Origin: Anderseniella sp.
Lineage (GTDB): Bacteria > Pseudomonadota > Alphaproteobacteria > Rhizobiales > Aestuariivirgaceae
Assembly (NCBI GenBank): GCA_028289645.1
Contig: JANQOK010000023.1
Coordinates: forward strand, 62,001-126,000
Length of the DNA: 64,000 nt
Direction: 5' to 3'
Notes under the pieces: generated by a model
Databases searched by the model: none
Seen by the model: only the letters and a program-made list of their open reading frames with translations
Told to the model about the DNA's origin: nothing
Shown: piece by piece, positions 9,152-18,469 of the stretch
How the letters are laid out: every line of letters starts with the position of its first letter
Position numbering within the stretch: the stretch's first letter is position 1
Position numbers and translations under genes: made by a program

Positions 9152-10130
9152 CCATCAACTCCGGTTTGTGGCCAGGACTGGCTATGGCGTCTGCCGCCAT
9201 GCGTGCGCACGCCGGCGCCAGCAGGAAGCCATGCCGGAACAGGCCGTTCACGTGCAGCGTACGGCCATGCCAGCGCAGCCTGGGCAGGTTGTCGGGAAAG
9301 GCCGGGCGCACATCGGCGCCGGTCTCGACGATCTCAGCTTCCGCAAAGGCGGGATGCACGGCGTAAGCCGCATTCAGCAGATCAACCATGCCACGTGCCG
9401 TTATGCGGCCGCGATCCTCAGCCTCTATCTGGGTGGCTCCGACCATGAAGTGGCCATTGCCGCGCGGGACCAGATAGACCGGCCAGCGCGGGTGCAACAG
9501 CCTGATAGGCCGTGAGAACTCGATGCCTTCGGCCTTCAGCACCAGCATCTCGCCTTTGACACCGCGCAGATCCTTAAGCACATCACGCGCGGCAAACCCG
9601 CGGGTGTCCACGACGATTGAGCCGCTGACAGCGTGGCTTTCAAGGGACGTGTTGTAGGCAATGGCCACGTCAGATGCCGCCAGATTTTCCCGCAAGGCCG
9701 CGATGGCCTTGCGCGGATCGATGTGCGCTTCTGCGTCGAAGAACAGCGCCTGCCGGAAGCGGCCCTGCAAATCAGGCTCAAGTTCCGCCAGTTGTTCAGC
9801 GTCAATGGTGCGATGCGCCTCGGTGCGCCGGGCAAAGCGGGCAAGCTCGCCAGCGTCGCGGGACGGTGCAACGACCAGCGAGCCGTTTTCGATCACGTCC
9901 GGCACGTGCTGCCGCCACCAGCCGATGGCTTCCTGGCCAAGGCGTACGACAGGTTCTTCTGCCGTATCGCCCTCGCACCAGGGTGCCAGCATGCCGCCGG
10001 CATACCAGGAGCATGTATCGCGGCCAAAGCCGGGGGCCCGGTCGATGACGTCGACCTTGCAGCCGCGCCGGTTGAGCTCTGTGGCGATGGTGAGGCCGGC
10101 AACGCCGGCCCCGACCACGGTGACGTTCAT
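9120..10130 (-). CDS. thiO: glycine oxidase ThiO (FAD-dependent)
   Basis: Oxidises glycine to dehydroglycine (iminoacetate) for thiazole formation, the aerobic alternative to ThiH. The 336-residue protein starts with the FAD dinucleotide-binding motif NVTVVGAGVAGLTIATELNRRG. It continues with CSWYAGGMLAPWCE, typical of the DAO/ThiO family, and LVPRGNGHFMVGATQ in the second half; the FAD-binding C-terminal segment is LHVNGLFRHGFLLAPA. The ATG at 10130 was chosen because the glycine-rich loop follows directly; the upstream extension to 10187 has no similarity and lies in the thiC 3' end. It overlaps thiS by 32 bases. Confidence 0.92.
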   Translation of the reverse strand: MNVTVVGAGVAGLTIATELNRRGCKVDVIDRAPGFGRDTCSWYAGGMLAPWCEGDTAEEPVVRLGQEAIGWWRQHVPDVIENGSLVVAPSRDAGELARFARRTEAHRTIDAEQLAELEPDLQGRFRQALFFDAEAHIDPRKAIAALRENLAASDVAIAYNTSLESHAVSGSIVVDTRGFAARDVLKDLRGVKGEMLVLKAEGIEFSRPIRLLHPRWPVYLVPRGNGHFMVGATQIEAEDRGRITARGMVDLLNAAYAVHPAFAEAEIVETGADVRPAFPDNLPRLRWHGRTLHVNGLFRHGFLLAPACARMAADAIASPGHKPELMDEDHRERSIA

Positions 10131-10137
10131 GGTCCGG

Positions 10138-11985
<1,848 letters not shown>

Positions 11986-12047
11986 TCACGTTTCGGGAGA
12001 GGGGAGTTTGTGCCGGGTTTGAGGAACCTTTTGCGGTCCCTGGCCGG

Positions 12048-12155
12048 TGTCAGCATCCCTCCGCCAGCGTTAACTGGATCAGGTTCGAAGGGTCGCCGTG
12101 CTGATGCGCTTTGCATCTTACCGGCCTCTCAGCTCCTTTGCGCGGAGCTCCCCTG
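12048..12155 (-). promoter_or_regulatory. TPP riboswitch (THI element) controlling the thi operon
   Basis: On the minus strand the conserved THI-box blocks are legible: CTGAGAGG (about 12124-12131), then ACCCTTCGAACCTGATC (about 12078-12094), and GCCAGCG/GGAGGGATG toward the 3' side (about 12052-12070). This order matches the TPP-sensing aptamer found upstream of thiC in many proteobacteria. About 100 bases separate it from the thiC start, enough for an expression platform that either hides the AGGGAGA ribosome site or forms a terminator; I did not see a clear T-run, so translational control is more likely. Confidence 0.93.
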
Positions 12156-12307
12156 GCTACGTTTCAAGACATGGACCCGTGTGCCCGACATGTCAATAGT
12201 GATGGCGAACAACTCACAGCGAACATGTATGCACACCAACAAATTGCATTGTTGCGGCTTTGCTGCCAACATTGCTGCAGATACCGTTTAGCCAGTGGAC
12301 ATTGTTC

Positions 12308-12754
12308 ATGTCAGACAAGCCAGCGCCATTGAAACCGTCTGCCAATCCGCCATACCGGCTGGATGATCAGGTCGGATTCCTGCTGCGCAGGGCCCAGCAG
12401 CGGCATTTGTCGATTTTCTCCGAACACATTCCGGATTTCACGCCGACCCAGTTTGCCGCCATGGCCAAGCTGCACGAGGCGGGTGCGCTGTCGCAAAACG
12501 AGCTCGGCCGCCAGGCGGCGATGGACGCAGCGACCATCAAGGGCGTAATCGACCGGTTGCGCAAACGCGGCCTGATCTCGACACGCCGCGATGACCGAGA
12601 CCAGCGGCGCATCTATCTCGACCTGACAGCGGAAGGGCGCAACCAGTATCTCGTGCAGGTTGCGAAGGCGGCAACCGTTACTGCGCGCACGGTGTCGCCT
12701 CTCAACGAAGCCGAGCATATGCAACTCGTCAGCTTGTTGAAAAAACTCGTCTAA
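12308..12754 (+). CDS. MarR family transcriptional regulator
   Basis: A 148-residue winged-helix DNA-binding protein. The recognition region is legible: DFTPTQFAAMAKLHEAGALSQNELGRQ then DAATIKGVIDRLRKRGLIS, followed by the wing RRDDRDQRRIYLDLTAEGR. MarR proteins are usually dimeric repressors released by small aromatic ligands. I chose ATG 12308 (MSDKPAP) rather than the weak upstream start at 12260. The next gene downstream, 17 bases away, is a decayed amidohydrolase, so the original target operon may have been lost. Confidence 0.88.
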   Translation: MSDKPAPLKPSANPPYRLDDQVGFLLRRAQQRHLSIFSEHIPDFTPTQFAAMAKLHEAGALSQNELGRQAAMDAATIKGVIDRLRKRGLISTRRDDRDQRRIYLDLTAEGRNQYLVQVAKAATVTARTVSPLNEAEHMQLVSLLKKLV

Positions 12755-12771
12755 ACCAGACAGCAATTGCC

Positions 12772-13014
12772 ATGAGCGAGCCTGCCAAACTCGTCATCCG
12801 GAACATCGGCCTCATTGTGTCGGGCAAAATCGAGCAGCCCATTCTGGACGGTGTCTGCATCATCGCACTGGATGGGAGGAGCGCCGAGGTGGGTCGTGCC
12901 AGGGACCTTGATCTGGACAATGCCTGTAAGCTGCCGGAACTTGTAAAGGCGCCGCCTGCTGCTGGCCGGGGTGGGCACCAGCGCGAGCGGTTCACCGGCC
13001 GACCGTACGTATAA
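12772..13014 (+). pseudogene. N-terminal remnant of an enamidase-like amidohydrolase
   Basis: The first ~50 residues (KLVIRNIGLIVSGKIEQP, then a D-G-R turn and AEVGRARDLDL) look like the N-terminal beta-sandwich of an amidohydrolase. They are most like enamidase-type enzymes of N-heterocycle degradation. Intact members run to about 380-400 residues with HxH metal ligands. Here the frame turns to low-complexity Arg/Gly/Pro sequence after about residue 52 and stops at 80 residues, without any metal-binding motif. About 1 kb of coding sequence is therefore missing, and the break lies near 12925. A 28-codon open frame at 13042-13128 may be another scrap, but I cannot place it. Confidence 0.6.
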
Positions 13015-13141
13015 AAACCTTTTGCTTTATGCATGCCAAGTATGCGTCAATTGCGTGTTGTTGCGGGCTTGAGCGAGGCCTACAAGGACGATTCCCAGCC
13101 GGGCTTTCGGCTGGATCAATTGCAGTAACGGGATCCTTGTC

Positions 13142-14266
13142 ATGAGTGCTAATTCTTCCGTGGTCGACCCTGACGGTCTGATGGAATTCTCGGTGGTGTT
13201 CACCGACCGGTCGCTGAACCACATGTCAGCAGCGTTCAGGAAGGTCATGACGGATATTTCCGGACTGCTGAAAGACGTCTACAACGCCGAGGCCTGCGTC
13301 ATTGTTCCCGGCGGCGGTACCTATGCCATGGAGGCGGTTGCGCGCCAGCTTGCGACAGATCGCAAGGCGCTGGTCATTCGCAATGGCTGGTTTTCCTACC
13401 GCTGGAGCCAGATATTCGACGCCGGCGGTATCCCCAGCGAACAGGTGGTTCTTAAGGCGCGGGCCGTAGGCAATGACCTGCCGGCACCCTATGCGCCGTG
13501 TCCGGTTGATGACGTGGTAAAGTCGATTCGTGATGAACGTCCCGACGTTGTGTTTGCACCGCATGTCGAGACCTCGTCCGGCATCATGCTGCCGGACGGC
13601 TACATGAAAGCCGTGGCAGACGCGGCGCACGAGGTCGGCGCGCTGTTCGTGCTCGATTGCATTGCATCGGGAACCGTGTGGGTGGATATGAAGGACATCG
13701 GTGTCGATGTCCTCATCTCTGCACCGCAGAAAGGCTGGAGCGCATCGCCGTCAGCCGGTCTGGTGATGCTGAGCGAGCGCGGCCTGGCCAGGGTGCAGGA
13801 GACCAAAAGCAGCAGCTTTGCGGCGGATCTCGGCAAGTGGCTGCAGATTATGCAGGCGTACGAAAACGGTGGCCACGCCTATCACTCCACAATGCCGACA
13901 GATGCCCTGACCGGGTTCCGCGACACCATGCTGGAGACTCAGGCCATCGGCTTTGACGCTCTTCGCGACAAGCAGGTTGAGCTGGGAAGCGGTGTCAGAA
14001 AGCTGCTGGCCGAGCGCGGCTACAAGAGCGTGGCTGCCGCCGGCTTTGAAGCCCCGGGCGTGGTGGTCAGCTACACCGATGATCCTGACATACAAAACGG
14101 CAAGAAGTTCGTTGAACACGGCATGCAGATTGCCGCCGGCGTGCCCTTGATGGTTGACGAACCTGACGGGTTCTCAACCTTCCGTCTCGGCCTGTTCGGT
14201 CTCGACAAACTGGCGGACACGGACGCCGCCATTGGCAAACTTGAAAAGACACTGGCCAAGCTCTAG
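13142..14266 (+). CDS. class V PLP aminotransferase (alanine-glyoxylate/serine-pyruvate type)
   Basis: A 374-residue PLP enzyme of the alanine-glyoxylate/serine-glyoxylate aminotransferase group. Visible marks are VIVPGGGTYAMEAVARQL near residue 55 (the loop that binds the cofactor phosphate), FVLDCIASGTVWVDM (Asp contacting the pyridine nitrogen, near 180), and the Schiff-base lysine in SAPQKGWSASPSAGLVML near 199. The C-terminal domain carries STFRLGLFGLDKL, where the Arg would hold the substrate carboxylate. Exact substrates cannot be read from sequence. The TAG stop lies inside one arm of the palindrome at 14263-14312. Confidence 0.85.
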   Translation: MSANSSVVDPDGLMEFSVVFTDRSLNHMSAAFRKVMTDISGLLKDVYNAEACVIVPGGGTYAMEAVARQLATDRKALVIRNGWFSYRWSQIFDAGGIPSEQVVLKARAVGNDLPAPYAPCPVDDVVKSIRDERPDVVFAPHVETSSGIMLPDGYMKAVADAAHEVGALFVLDCIASGTVWVDMKDIGVDVLISAPQKGWSASPSAGLVMLSERGLARVQETKSSSFAADLGKWLQIMQAYENGGHAYHSTMPTDALTGFRDTMLETQAIGFDALRDKQVELGSGVRKLLAERGYKSVAAAGFEAPGVVVSYTDDPDIQNGKKFVEHGMQIAAGVPLMVDEPDGFSTFRLGLFGLDKLADTDAAIGKLEKTLAKL

Positions 14267-14312
14267 AGCGAGATGAGGGCAAATTGAATCATTCTGCCTC
14301 ATCTCGCTCTAG
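14263..14312. terminator. perfect 16-bp palindrome between convergent genes, likely bidirectional terminator or repeat element
   Basis: Arms CTAGAGCGAGATGAGG (14263-14278) and CCTCATCTCGCTCTAG (14297-14312) are exact inverse complements around an 18-base loop. The stop codons of both flanking convergent genes sit inside the arms (TAG at 14264-14266 on plus, TAG at 14309-14311 on minus). There is no long T-run, so classical intrinsic termination is uncertain, though the transcript would form a very stable hairpin in either direction. The shape, with CTAGAGC ends, resembles dispersed intergenic palindromes of Hyphomicrobiales. Confidence 0.7.
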
Positions 14313-15223
14313 GTGGCCTGAGGCTCAGGTGCGAACGTCATGGATTCCGCTTCGTCCAGGAGCCACTTGCGGAACGCCTTGACTTTCGGGCGCTTGAGGT
14401 TCGCCTCGGGGCAGACGATGTAATAGGCGTATTCACCGGGGATCGCGAAATCGAACGGTTTCACCAGCCGGCCGGTCGCCAGCGCGTGCTGCACCAGTAC
14501 GCTGCGCGCCAAAGCAACCCCGTCGCCCTGCTCGGCAGCCAGCAGAACCAGGTTGGAGTGCTGATAGCCCGGCCCCTTGCCGGCATCGATGCTGTCCTGT
14601 CCGGTCGCCATCAACCACATCTTCCAATCGACCCGCAGGTCGTCGTGCAACAAGGTGTGGTTCTTCAGGTCTGCCGGGCAGCGAAGGGGTGGGCCTGATT
14701 GCAGCAGGGACGGTGCGCATACGGGAAACACTTCTTCGGTCATCAGCCGCTCGACATGCAGGCCGGGCCAGCCACCGGCTCCATAACGGATCGCAATGTC
14801 CATGTTTACCCGGTCGAAGTCGATGCTTTCATCGGAGGTCGAGATGCGCACGTCGATGTCCGGGTTCGATTTGCGGAAACGGCCGAGCTTCGGCACCAGC
14901 CATGTGGCGGCAAAAGAATCCATCGTCGTGACTGTCAGTTCGCCTGACTGGTCCTGGTAGTGCAGCCGGTCGACAGCGGATGCCATGATGTCAAGCGCTT
15001 CGGCGACCGCGGGAAACAGCGACTGGCCGGCCGGGGTCAGTATCAAGGCCCGGTTCAGGCGTTTGAACACCGGCATTCCCAGATGTTCTTCAAGGGTCTT
15101 GATCTGATGGCTCACAGCCGCCTGGGTGACATGCAGCTCGTCTGCGGCAAGAGTGAAACTCAAGTGCCGCGCGGCAGCCTCGAAGGCGCGCATCGCGTTC
15201 AGGGAAGGTAATCGTCTGGCCAT
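14309..15223 (-). CDS. LysR family transcriptional regulator (GcvA-like)
   Basis: A 304-residue LysR protein. The N-terminal winged helix-turn-helix reads LPSLNAMRAFEAAARHLSFT, then ELHVTQAAVSHQIKTLEEHLG and PVFKRLNRALILTPAGQ. The effector-binding domain follows with DIDVRISTSDESIDFDRVNMDIAIRYGAGGWPGL, the pattern of the GcvA/AmpR-like branch. It is convergent with the aminotransferase gene and faces an AT-rich 240-base spacer upstream, which probably carries its own operator. The target is not evident; LysR genes often control a divergent neighbour, here the DUF1127 gene. Confidence 0.92.
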   Translation of the reverse strand: MARRLPSLNAMRAFEAAARHLSFTLAADELHVTQAAVSHQIKTLEEHLGMPVFKRLNRALILTPAGQSLFPAVAEALDIMASAVDRLHYQDQSGELTVTTMDSFAATWLVPKLGRFRKSNPDIDVRISTSDESIDFDRVNMDIAIRYGAGGWPGLHVERLMTEEVFPVCAPSLLQSGPPLRCPADLKNHTLLHDDLRVDWKMWLMATGQDSIDAGKGPGYQHSNLVLLAAEQGDGVALARSVLVQHALATGRLVKPFDFAIPGEYAYYIVCPEANLKRPKVKAFRKWLLDEAESMTFAPEPQAT

Positions 15224-15364
15224 GGCTTTTTGATAAGAAAAAATAATTCACAAATCAACCGTATATCCGGCGAAATTGCACTAATTGCCTGGAATTTGGC
15301 GAAATTTTGATTGTCTTGTCTGTATGAGATTAGATTTTCTTATTCGATACGCAATTAAGATCGT

Positions 15365-15393
15365 TTGTCCACCGATGCCGGTTTTCTTATAAA
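15365..15393 (+). promoter_or_regulatory. candidate sigma-70 promoter for the DUF1127 gene
   Basis: TTGTCC at 15365-15370, a 17-base spacer and TATAAA at 15388-15393 give near-consensus -35 and -10 boxes with ideal spacing. It lies about 70 bases upstream of the ATG at 15464 in an AT-rich spacer. Because of this position I prefer the internal ATG over an upstream in-frame start at 15365 for the downstream gene. Confidence 0.5.
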
Positions 15394-15463
15394 TGATGCA
15401 CACAAACCAAACCCATCCGGCCCCCGGCAAGGCCGTGATGATACAGCAAACCGGAGCATTATC

Positions 15464-15709
15464 ATGAAGACTTCATCGTACAGTGCAGTTCCAAGGATTT
15501 CAGTGGCTAAACCCGCTGCGGGAACCGGTTCATGGTCTGCTATGATCCTTCGCTGGTCCAGCATTGTGATCGCCCAACTTGCGCACTGGCGCGAGCGGGC
15601 CAGGCAGCGCCGGCAGTTGGGAGAACTGGATGACCGGTTGCTCTCCGACATAGGCCTGCGCCGCATCGACGCCTCGCGCGAGAGCAGCAAGCACTTCTGG
15701 CAAGCCTGA
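15464..15709 (+). CDS. DUF1127 (YjiS-like) small protein
   Basis: An 81-residue basic protein. The C-terminal half carries the DUF1127 motif WRERARQRRQLGELDDRLLSDIGLRRIDA, an Arg-rich helix that is very common in Alphaproteobacteria and is found in small stress- or phosphate/carbon-linked proteins. In Agrobacterium and Rhodobacter such proteins affect RNA turnover and stress physiology; that is family knowledge and not visible here. The frame is open back to 15365, but a promoter-like sequence occupies that stretch, so the ATG at 15464 is preferred. Confidence 0.85.
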   Translation: MKTSSYSAVPRISVAKPAAGTGSWSAMILRWSSIVIAQLAHWRERARQRRQLGELDDRLLSDIGLRRIDASRESSKHFWQA

Positions 15710-15787
15710 AAACACTGACAACCCCCGATGTTCGAAAACAAGCGATAGCGCCGGGAAGCGCTCATCGCCACCCTGGAGTATTGAAAA

Positions 15788-16009
15788 ATGACCGATATCC
15801 ACCACCCGTCCCACGTGCTGATGCGGGAAGATGACCCGCAGGCCAATCCGACCTGGACCACCATCATTGGCGCAGCGATTGCCATCATGCTGGTGATTGG
15901 CGCGGCGCACCTTGTCGACCACAGCGTCAGCGATCCCAGACAGTCGCTTAACGTCGAACAGGGCGATGTGAAGCCGGACGGCCGCGGCAAGTGGACGGGC
16001 TATATGTGA
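15788..16009 (+). CDS. small single-pass membrane protein
   Basis: A 73-residue protein with a polar N terminus, one clear hydrophobic helix at about residues 23-43 (WTTIIGAAIAIMLVIGAAHL) and a polar C-terminal tail. No family recognised. It is preceded by a CTGGAG ribosome site 9 bases before the ATG. It follows the DUF1127 gene by 78 bases, a spacer holding a small AGCGC/GCGCT hairpin near 15747-15762. The two could be cotranscribed. Confidence 0.6.
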   Translation: MTDIHHPSHVLMREDDPQANPTWTTIIGAAIAIMLVIGAAHLVDHSVSDPRQSLNVEQGDVKPDGRGKWTGYM

Positions 16010-16090
16010 TTTCCGCACATGCTGTTGCTGCATGCCCCCCGCTGGTGCTGGTGATGCTGGGAGATGTGGATGTTTTGAACGCCTCTCAGC

Positions 16091-17242
16091 TCACCACCAC
16101 CGGTCCGGCATCAGCAACACGTCGCGCGACAGGTCGTTCACGTCGCGCAAGCCGCACAATGCCATGGTGATGTCGAGCTCCTTCTGGATGATCTCCAGTG
16201 CCGTGGTCACGCCCTGTTCGCCCATGGCGCCCAGGCCATACAGGAAGGCGCGCCCGATATAGGTGCCGGCAGCCCCTAGCGCCTTTGCCTTCAACACGTC
16301 CTGGCCAGTGCGTATGCCGCCATCCATGTGCACCTCGATCTTGTCGCCGACCGCATCAATGATGGCCGGCAGCGCCGAGATTGACGACAGCGCCCCGTCG
16401 AGCTGCCGTCCACCATGGTTGGAGACAATCAGGGCATCGGCGCCGACCTTCAGGGCCATCTTGGCATCTTCCGGATCAATAATGCCCTTCAGGATCAGCT
16501 TGCCGCCCCAGCGCTTCTTGATCCATTCCAGGTCTTTCCAGTTGAGCTGCGGGTCGAACTGCTCGTTGGCCCAACTGTTGAGCGAGGAGATATCATCTAC
16601 GCCCTTGGCATGACCGACGATATTGCGGAAGGTGCGGCGGCTGGTGCCCAGCATGCCCAGCCCCCAGCGCGGCTTGGTCGCCATGTTGATCATGTTCGGT
16701 ATGGTCAGTTTCGGCGGCGCGCTGAGGCCGTTCTTGAGGTCTTTGTGGCGCTGGCCGAGCAGTTGCAGGTCCACCGTCAGCACCAGAGCGGAGCATCCGG
16801 CATCTTTGGCGCGGTCAATCACGTTTTCGGAGAACTCCCGGTCGCGCATGACGTAAAGCTGAAACCAGAACGGCTTGCTGGTGTGTTCTGCAACATCCTC
16901 GATCGAACAGATAGACATGGTCGACAGCGTGAACGGCACGCCGAATTTTTCCGCCGCCTTGGCGCCCAGGATTTCCCCGTCAGCATGCTGCATGCCGGTC
17001 AATCCGGTCGGCGCGATGGCCACCGGCATGGCGACATCTTCCCCGATCATTTTTGTCTTGGTGGTGCGGTTGTCCATATCGACAGCCACCCGCTGGCGTA
17101 GCTTGATCTTGGAAAAATCGCTTTCGTTGGCGCGGTAGGTTGATTCCGTATAGGAGCCTGAATCGGCGTAGTCATAGAACATGCGCGGCACTCGGCGTTC
17201 GGCAAGAACGCGCAGGTCTTCAATACAGGTGATGATCGGCAT
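16091..17242 (-). CDS. FMN-dependent alpha-hydroxy-acid dehydrogenase (L-lactate dehydrogenase LldD type)
   Basis: A 383-residue flavoprotein that oxidises an L-2-hydroxy acid, most likely L-lactate, to the 2-oxo acid and passes electrons to the respiratory chain. Features: YDYADSGSYTESTYRANESDF at the N terminus, VAIAPTGLTGMQHADGE (FMN loop), FQLYVMRDREF, the active-site SNHGGRQLDG with catalytic His and Arg, and the phosphate-binding VHMDGGIRTGQDVLKAKALGA followed by YIGRAFLYGLGAMGEQGV. Start ATG 17242 gives the family's usual MPIITCIEDLR. Glycolate or mandelate-type substrates cannot be excluded. The TakP-like TRAP system nearby may feed it or its product. Confidence 0.88.
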   Translation of the reverse strand: MPIITCIEDLRVLAERRVPRMFYDYADSGSYTESTYRANESDFSKIKLRQRVAVDMDNRTTKTKMIGEDVAMPVAIAPTGLTGMQHADGEILGAKAAEKFGVPFTLSTMSICSIEDVAEHTSKPFWFQLYVMRDREFSENVIDRAKDAGCSALVLTVDLQLLGQRHKDLKNGLSAPPKLTIPNMINMATKPRWGLGMLGTSRRTFRNIVGHAKGVDDISSLNSWANEQFDPQLNWKDLEWIKKRWGGKLILKGIIDPEDAKMALKVGADALIVSNHGGRQLDGALSSISALPAIIDAVGDKIEVHMDGGIRTGQDVLKAKALGAAGTYIGRAFLYGLGAMGEQGVTTALEIIQKELDITMALCGLRDVNDLSRDVLLMPDRWW

Positions 17243-17378
17243 GATTACTCCGGCGGCGGCTACACGATGGCAAATTGGTAAAATAAACTGACCGGAAAAT
17301 CCAGTGCCAACACCGGTCATCGCCGCCCCTGCGACAACCTGGGAACGGCGCCGTCCCGGCGCCCGGTGATCACATCAG

Positions 17379-18167
17379 TCAGCCGTCTGACATACCGGCG
17401 CGTTCGCGAAGCTGGGTGTATCGCTGCATGGCCTGGCCGAATGCCTGGAACAGCCGGACCGAGTCCGGATTGTCCTTGGCCCGGTACTCCGGATGCCATT
17501 GCACCGCGAGCACGAAATTGTCGCTGTCGTCGGCAGTCGTGACAGCTTCGATTATGCCGTCGGGCGCACGGGCCATCACCTTCAGCCCGCTGCCGAGACT
17601 GGCGATGGCCTGACGATGTACGGTGTTCACGATCGTGCCTGACTTCTTCAGGATCGAGTGCAGCATGCTGCCCGCTTCGACGGCGATCGGATGAGCCGGA
17701 CCGTAACGCACTTCGATGTCGTCACTATCCGCGGCGCGGTGGTCAAGGTTGCCCGATTTGGTCTGAACCTCAGTGTCCAGGGTGCCGCCGAACACCACGT
17801 TCAACTCCTGAAAACCGCGGCAAATGCAGAATAGCGGCATGCCGCGATCCAGCACCGCGCGGATCAGCGGCAGGGTCAGGCCGTCGCGAAGCTGGTCATA
17901 GGGTTCATGGTCGGCGCTCGGCTGGGCGCCGAACCTTGGCGGGTGCACATTTGAGGTGGCGCCAGTGACCAGAACACCGTCGAGCCGGTCCAGCAGATGA
18001 TCCAGGTCAACCCCGCCGTCCATGGCCGGAATGATCACCGGCATTGCATTGGAACAATCCATCAGGGCGCGAATGTATTTGTCGCCGGCCGAGTGGAAAA
18101 GCAGCCCGTCCTTGTCGGATACGTCGGCGGGCACACCGACTAGTGATGGTCTGGGTGATGTTGACAT
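17379..18167 (-). CDS. gamma-glutamyl-gamma-aminobutyrate hydrolase family (class I amidotransferase, peptidase C26)
   Basis: A 262-residue class I glutamine-amidotransferase-like hydrolase. The triad is legible: nucleophile Cys in LFCICRGFQELNVVFGG near residue 116, and His-Glu in VQWHPEYRAKD near 227. The segment VLVTGATSNVHPPRFG and the HRQAI region fit the PuuD/C26 family, which cleaves gamma-glutamyl amides in putrescine breakdown. No other puu gene is nearby, so the substrate is open. It is divergent from the TRAP operon. Confidence 0.85.
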   Translation of the reverse strand: MSTSPRPSLVGVPADVSDKDGLLFHSAGDKYIRALMDCSNAMPVIIPAMDGGVDLDHLLDRLDGVLVTGATSNVHPPRFGAQPSADHEPYDQLRDGLTLPLIRAVLDRGMPLFCICRGFQELNVVFGGTLDTEVQTKSGNLDHRAADSDDIEVRYGPAHPIAVEAGSMLHSILKKSGTIVNTVHRQAIASLGSGLKVMARAPDGIIEAVTTADDSDNFVLAVQWHPEYRAKDNPDSVRLFQAFGQAMQRYTQLRERAGMSDG

Positions 18168-18469
18168 GTACAGGATCCCGAAAACGAACCAGACTTTGGT
18201 AAACTGGCGGCAGCCGACATGTCCAACAGTTTCTCCCGGCTGTCATCCGCAAATGAATCGACACCGCGTGCGTTCACCACATTGCCGGATTGTCATCTCA
18301 AATCTGCATCTTGCTGTTGTATCTCTGAAAAGTTTGGGGTTTATTCATGTCACGCGGGCCGAAAGGGTCGGCTTTGAGGATCATACAGCTCGCGCCAGGG
18401 CTTGTTTGATCCTTAAATTATGCCCGTTCCATGCGAACGGGGTACATTCGAAAATAAGGGAGTATCCGA
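18168..18469. other. divergent intergenic region with a leader hairpin
   Basis: A 302-base spacer between the amidotransferase gene and the TRAP operon, without a convincing gene. Near its right end CCCGTTC (18423-18429) and GAACGGG (18435-18441) form a 7-bp inverted repeat about 28 bases before the TRAP start codon, which could be an operator or a leader hairpin. An AGGGAG ribosome site follows at about 18458. Confidence 0.5.

Noticed and set aside
13095..13114. CCAGCCG/CGGCTGG hairpin before the aminotransferase as a terminator
   Set aside because: 7-bp stem without a T-run; may be a leader structure but not supported as a terminator.
15269..15306. Direct repeat GGCGAAATT at 15269-15277 and 15298-15306 upstream of the LysR gene
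   Set aside because: Could be a regulator site, but the 9-base repeat lies in AT-rich DNA without dyad symmetry and may be chance.
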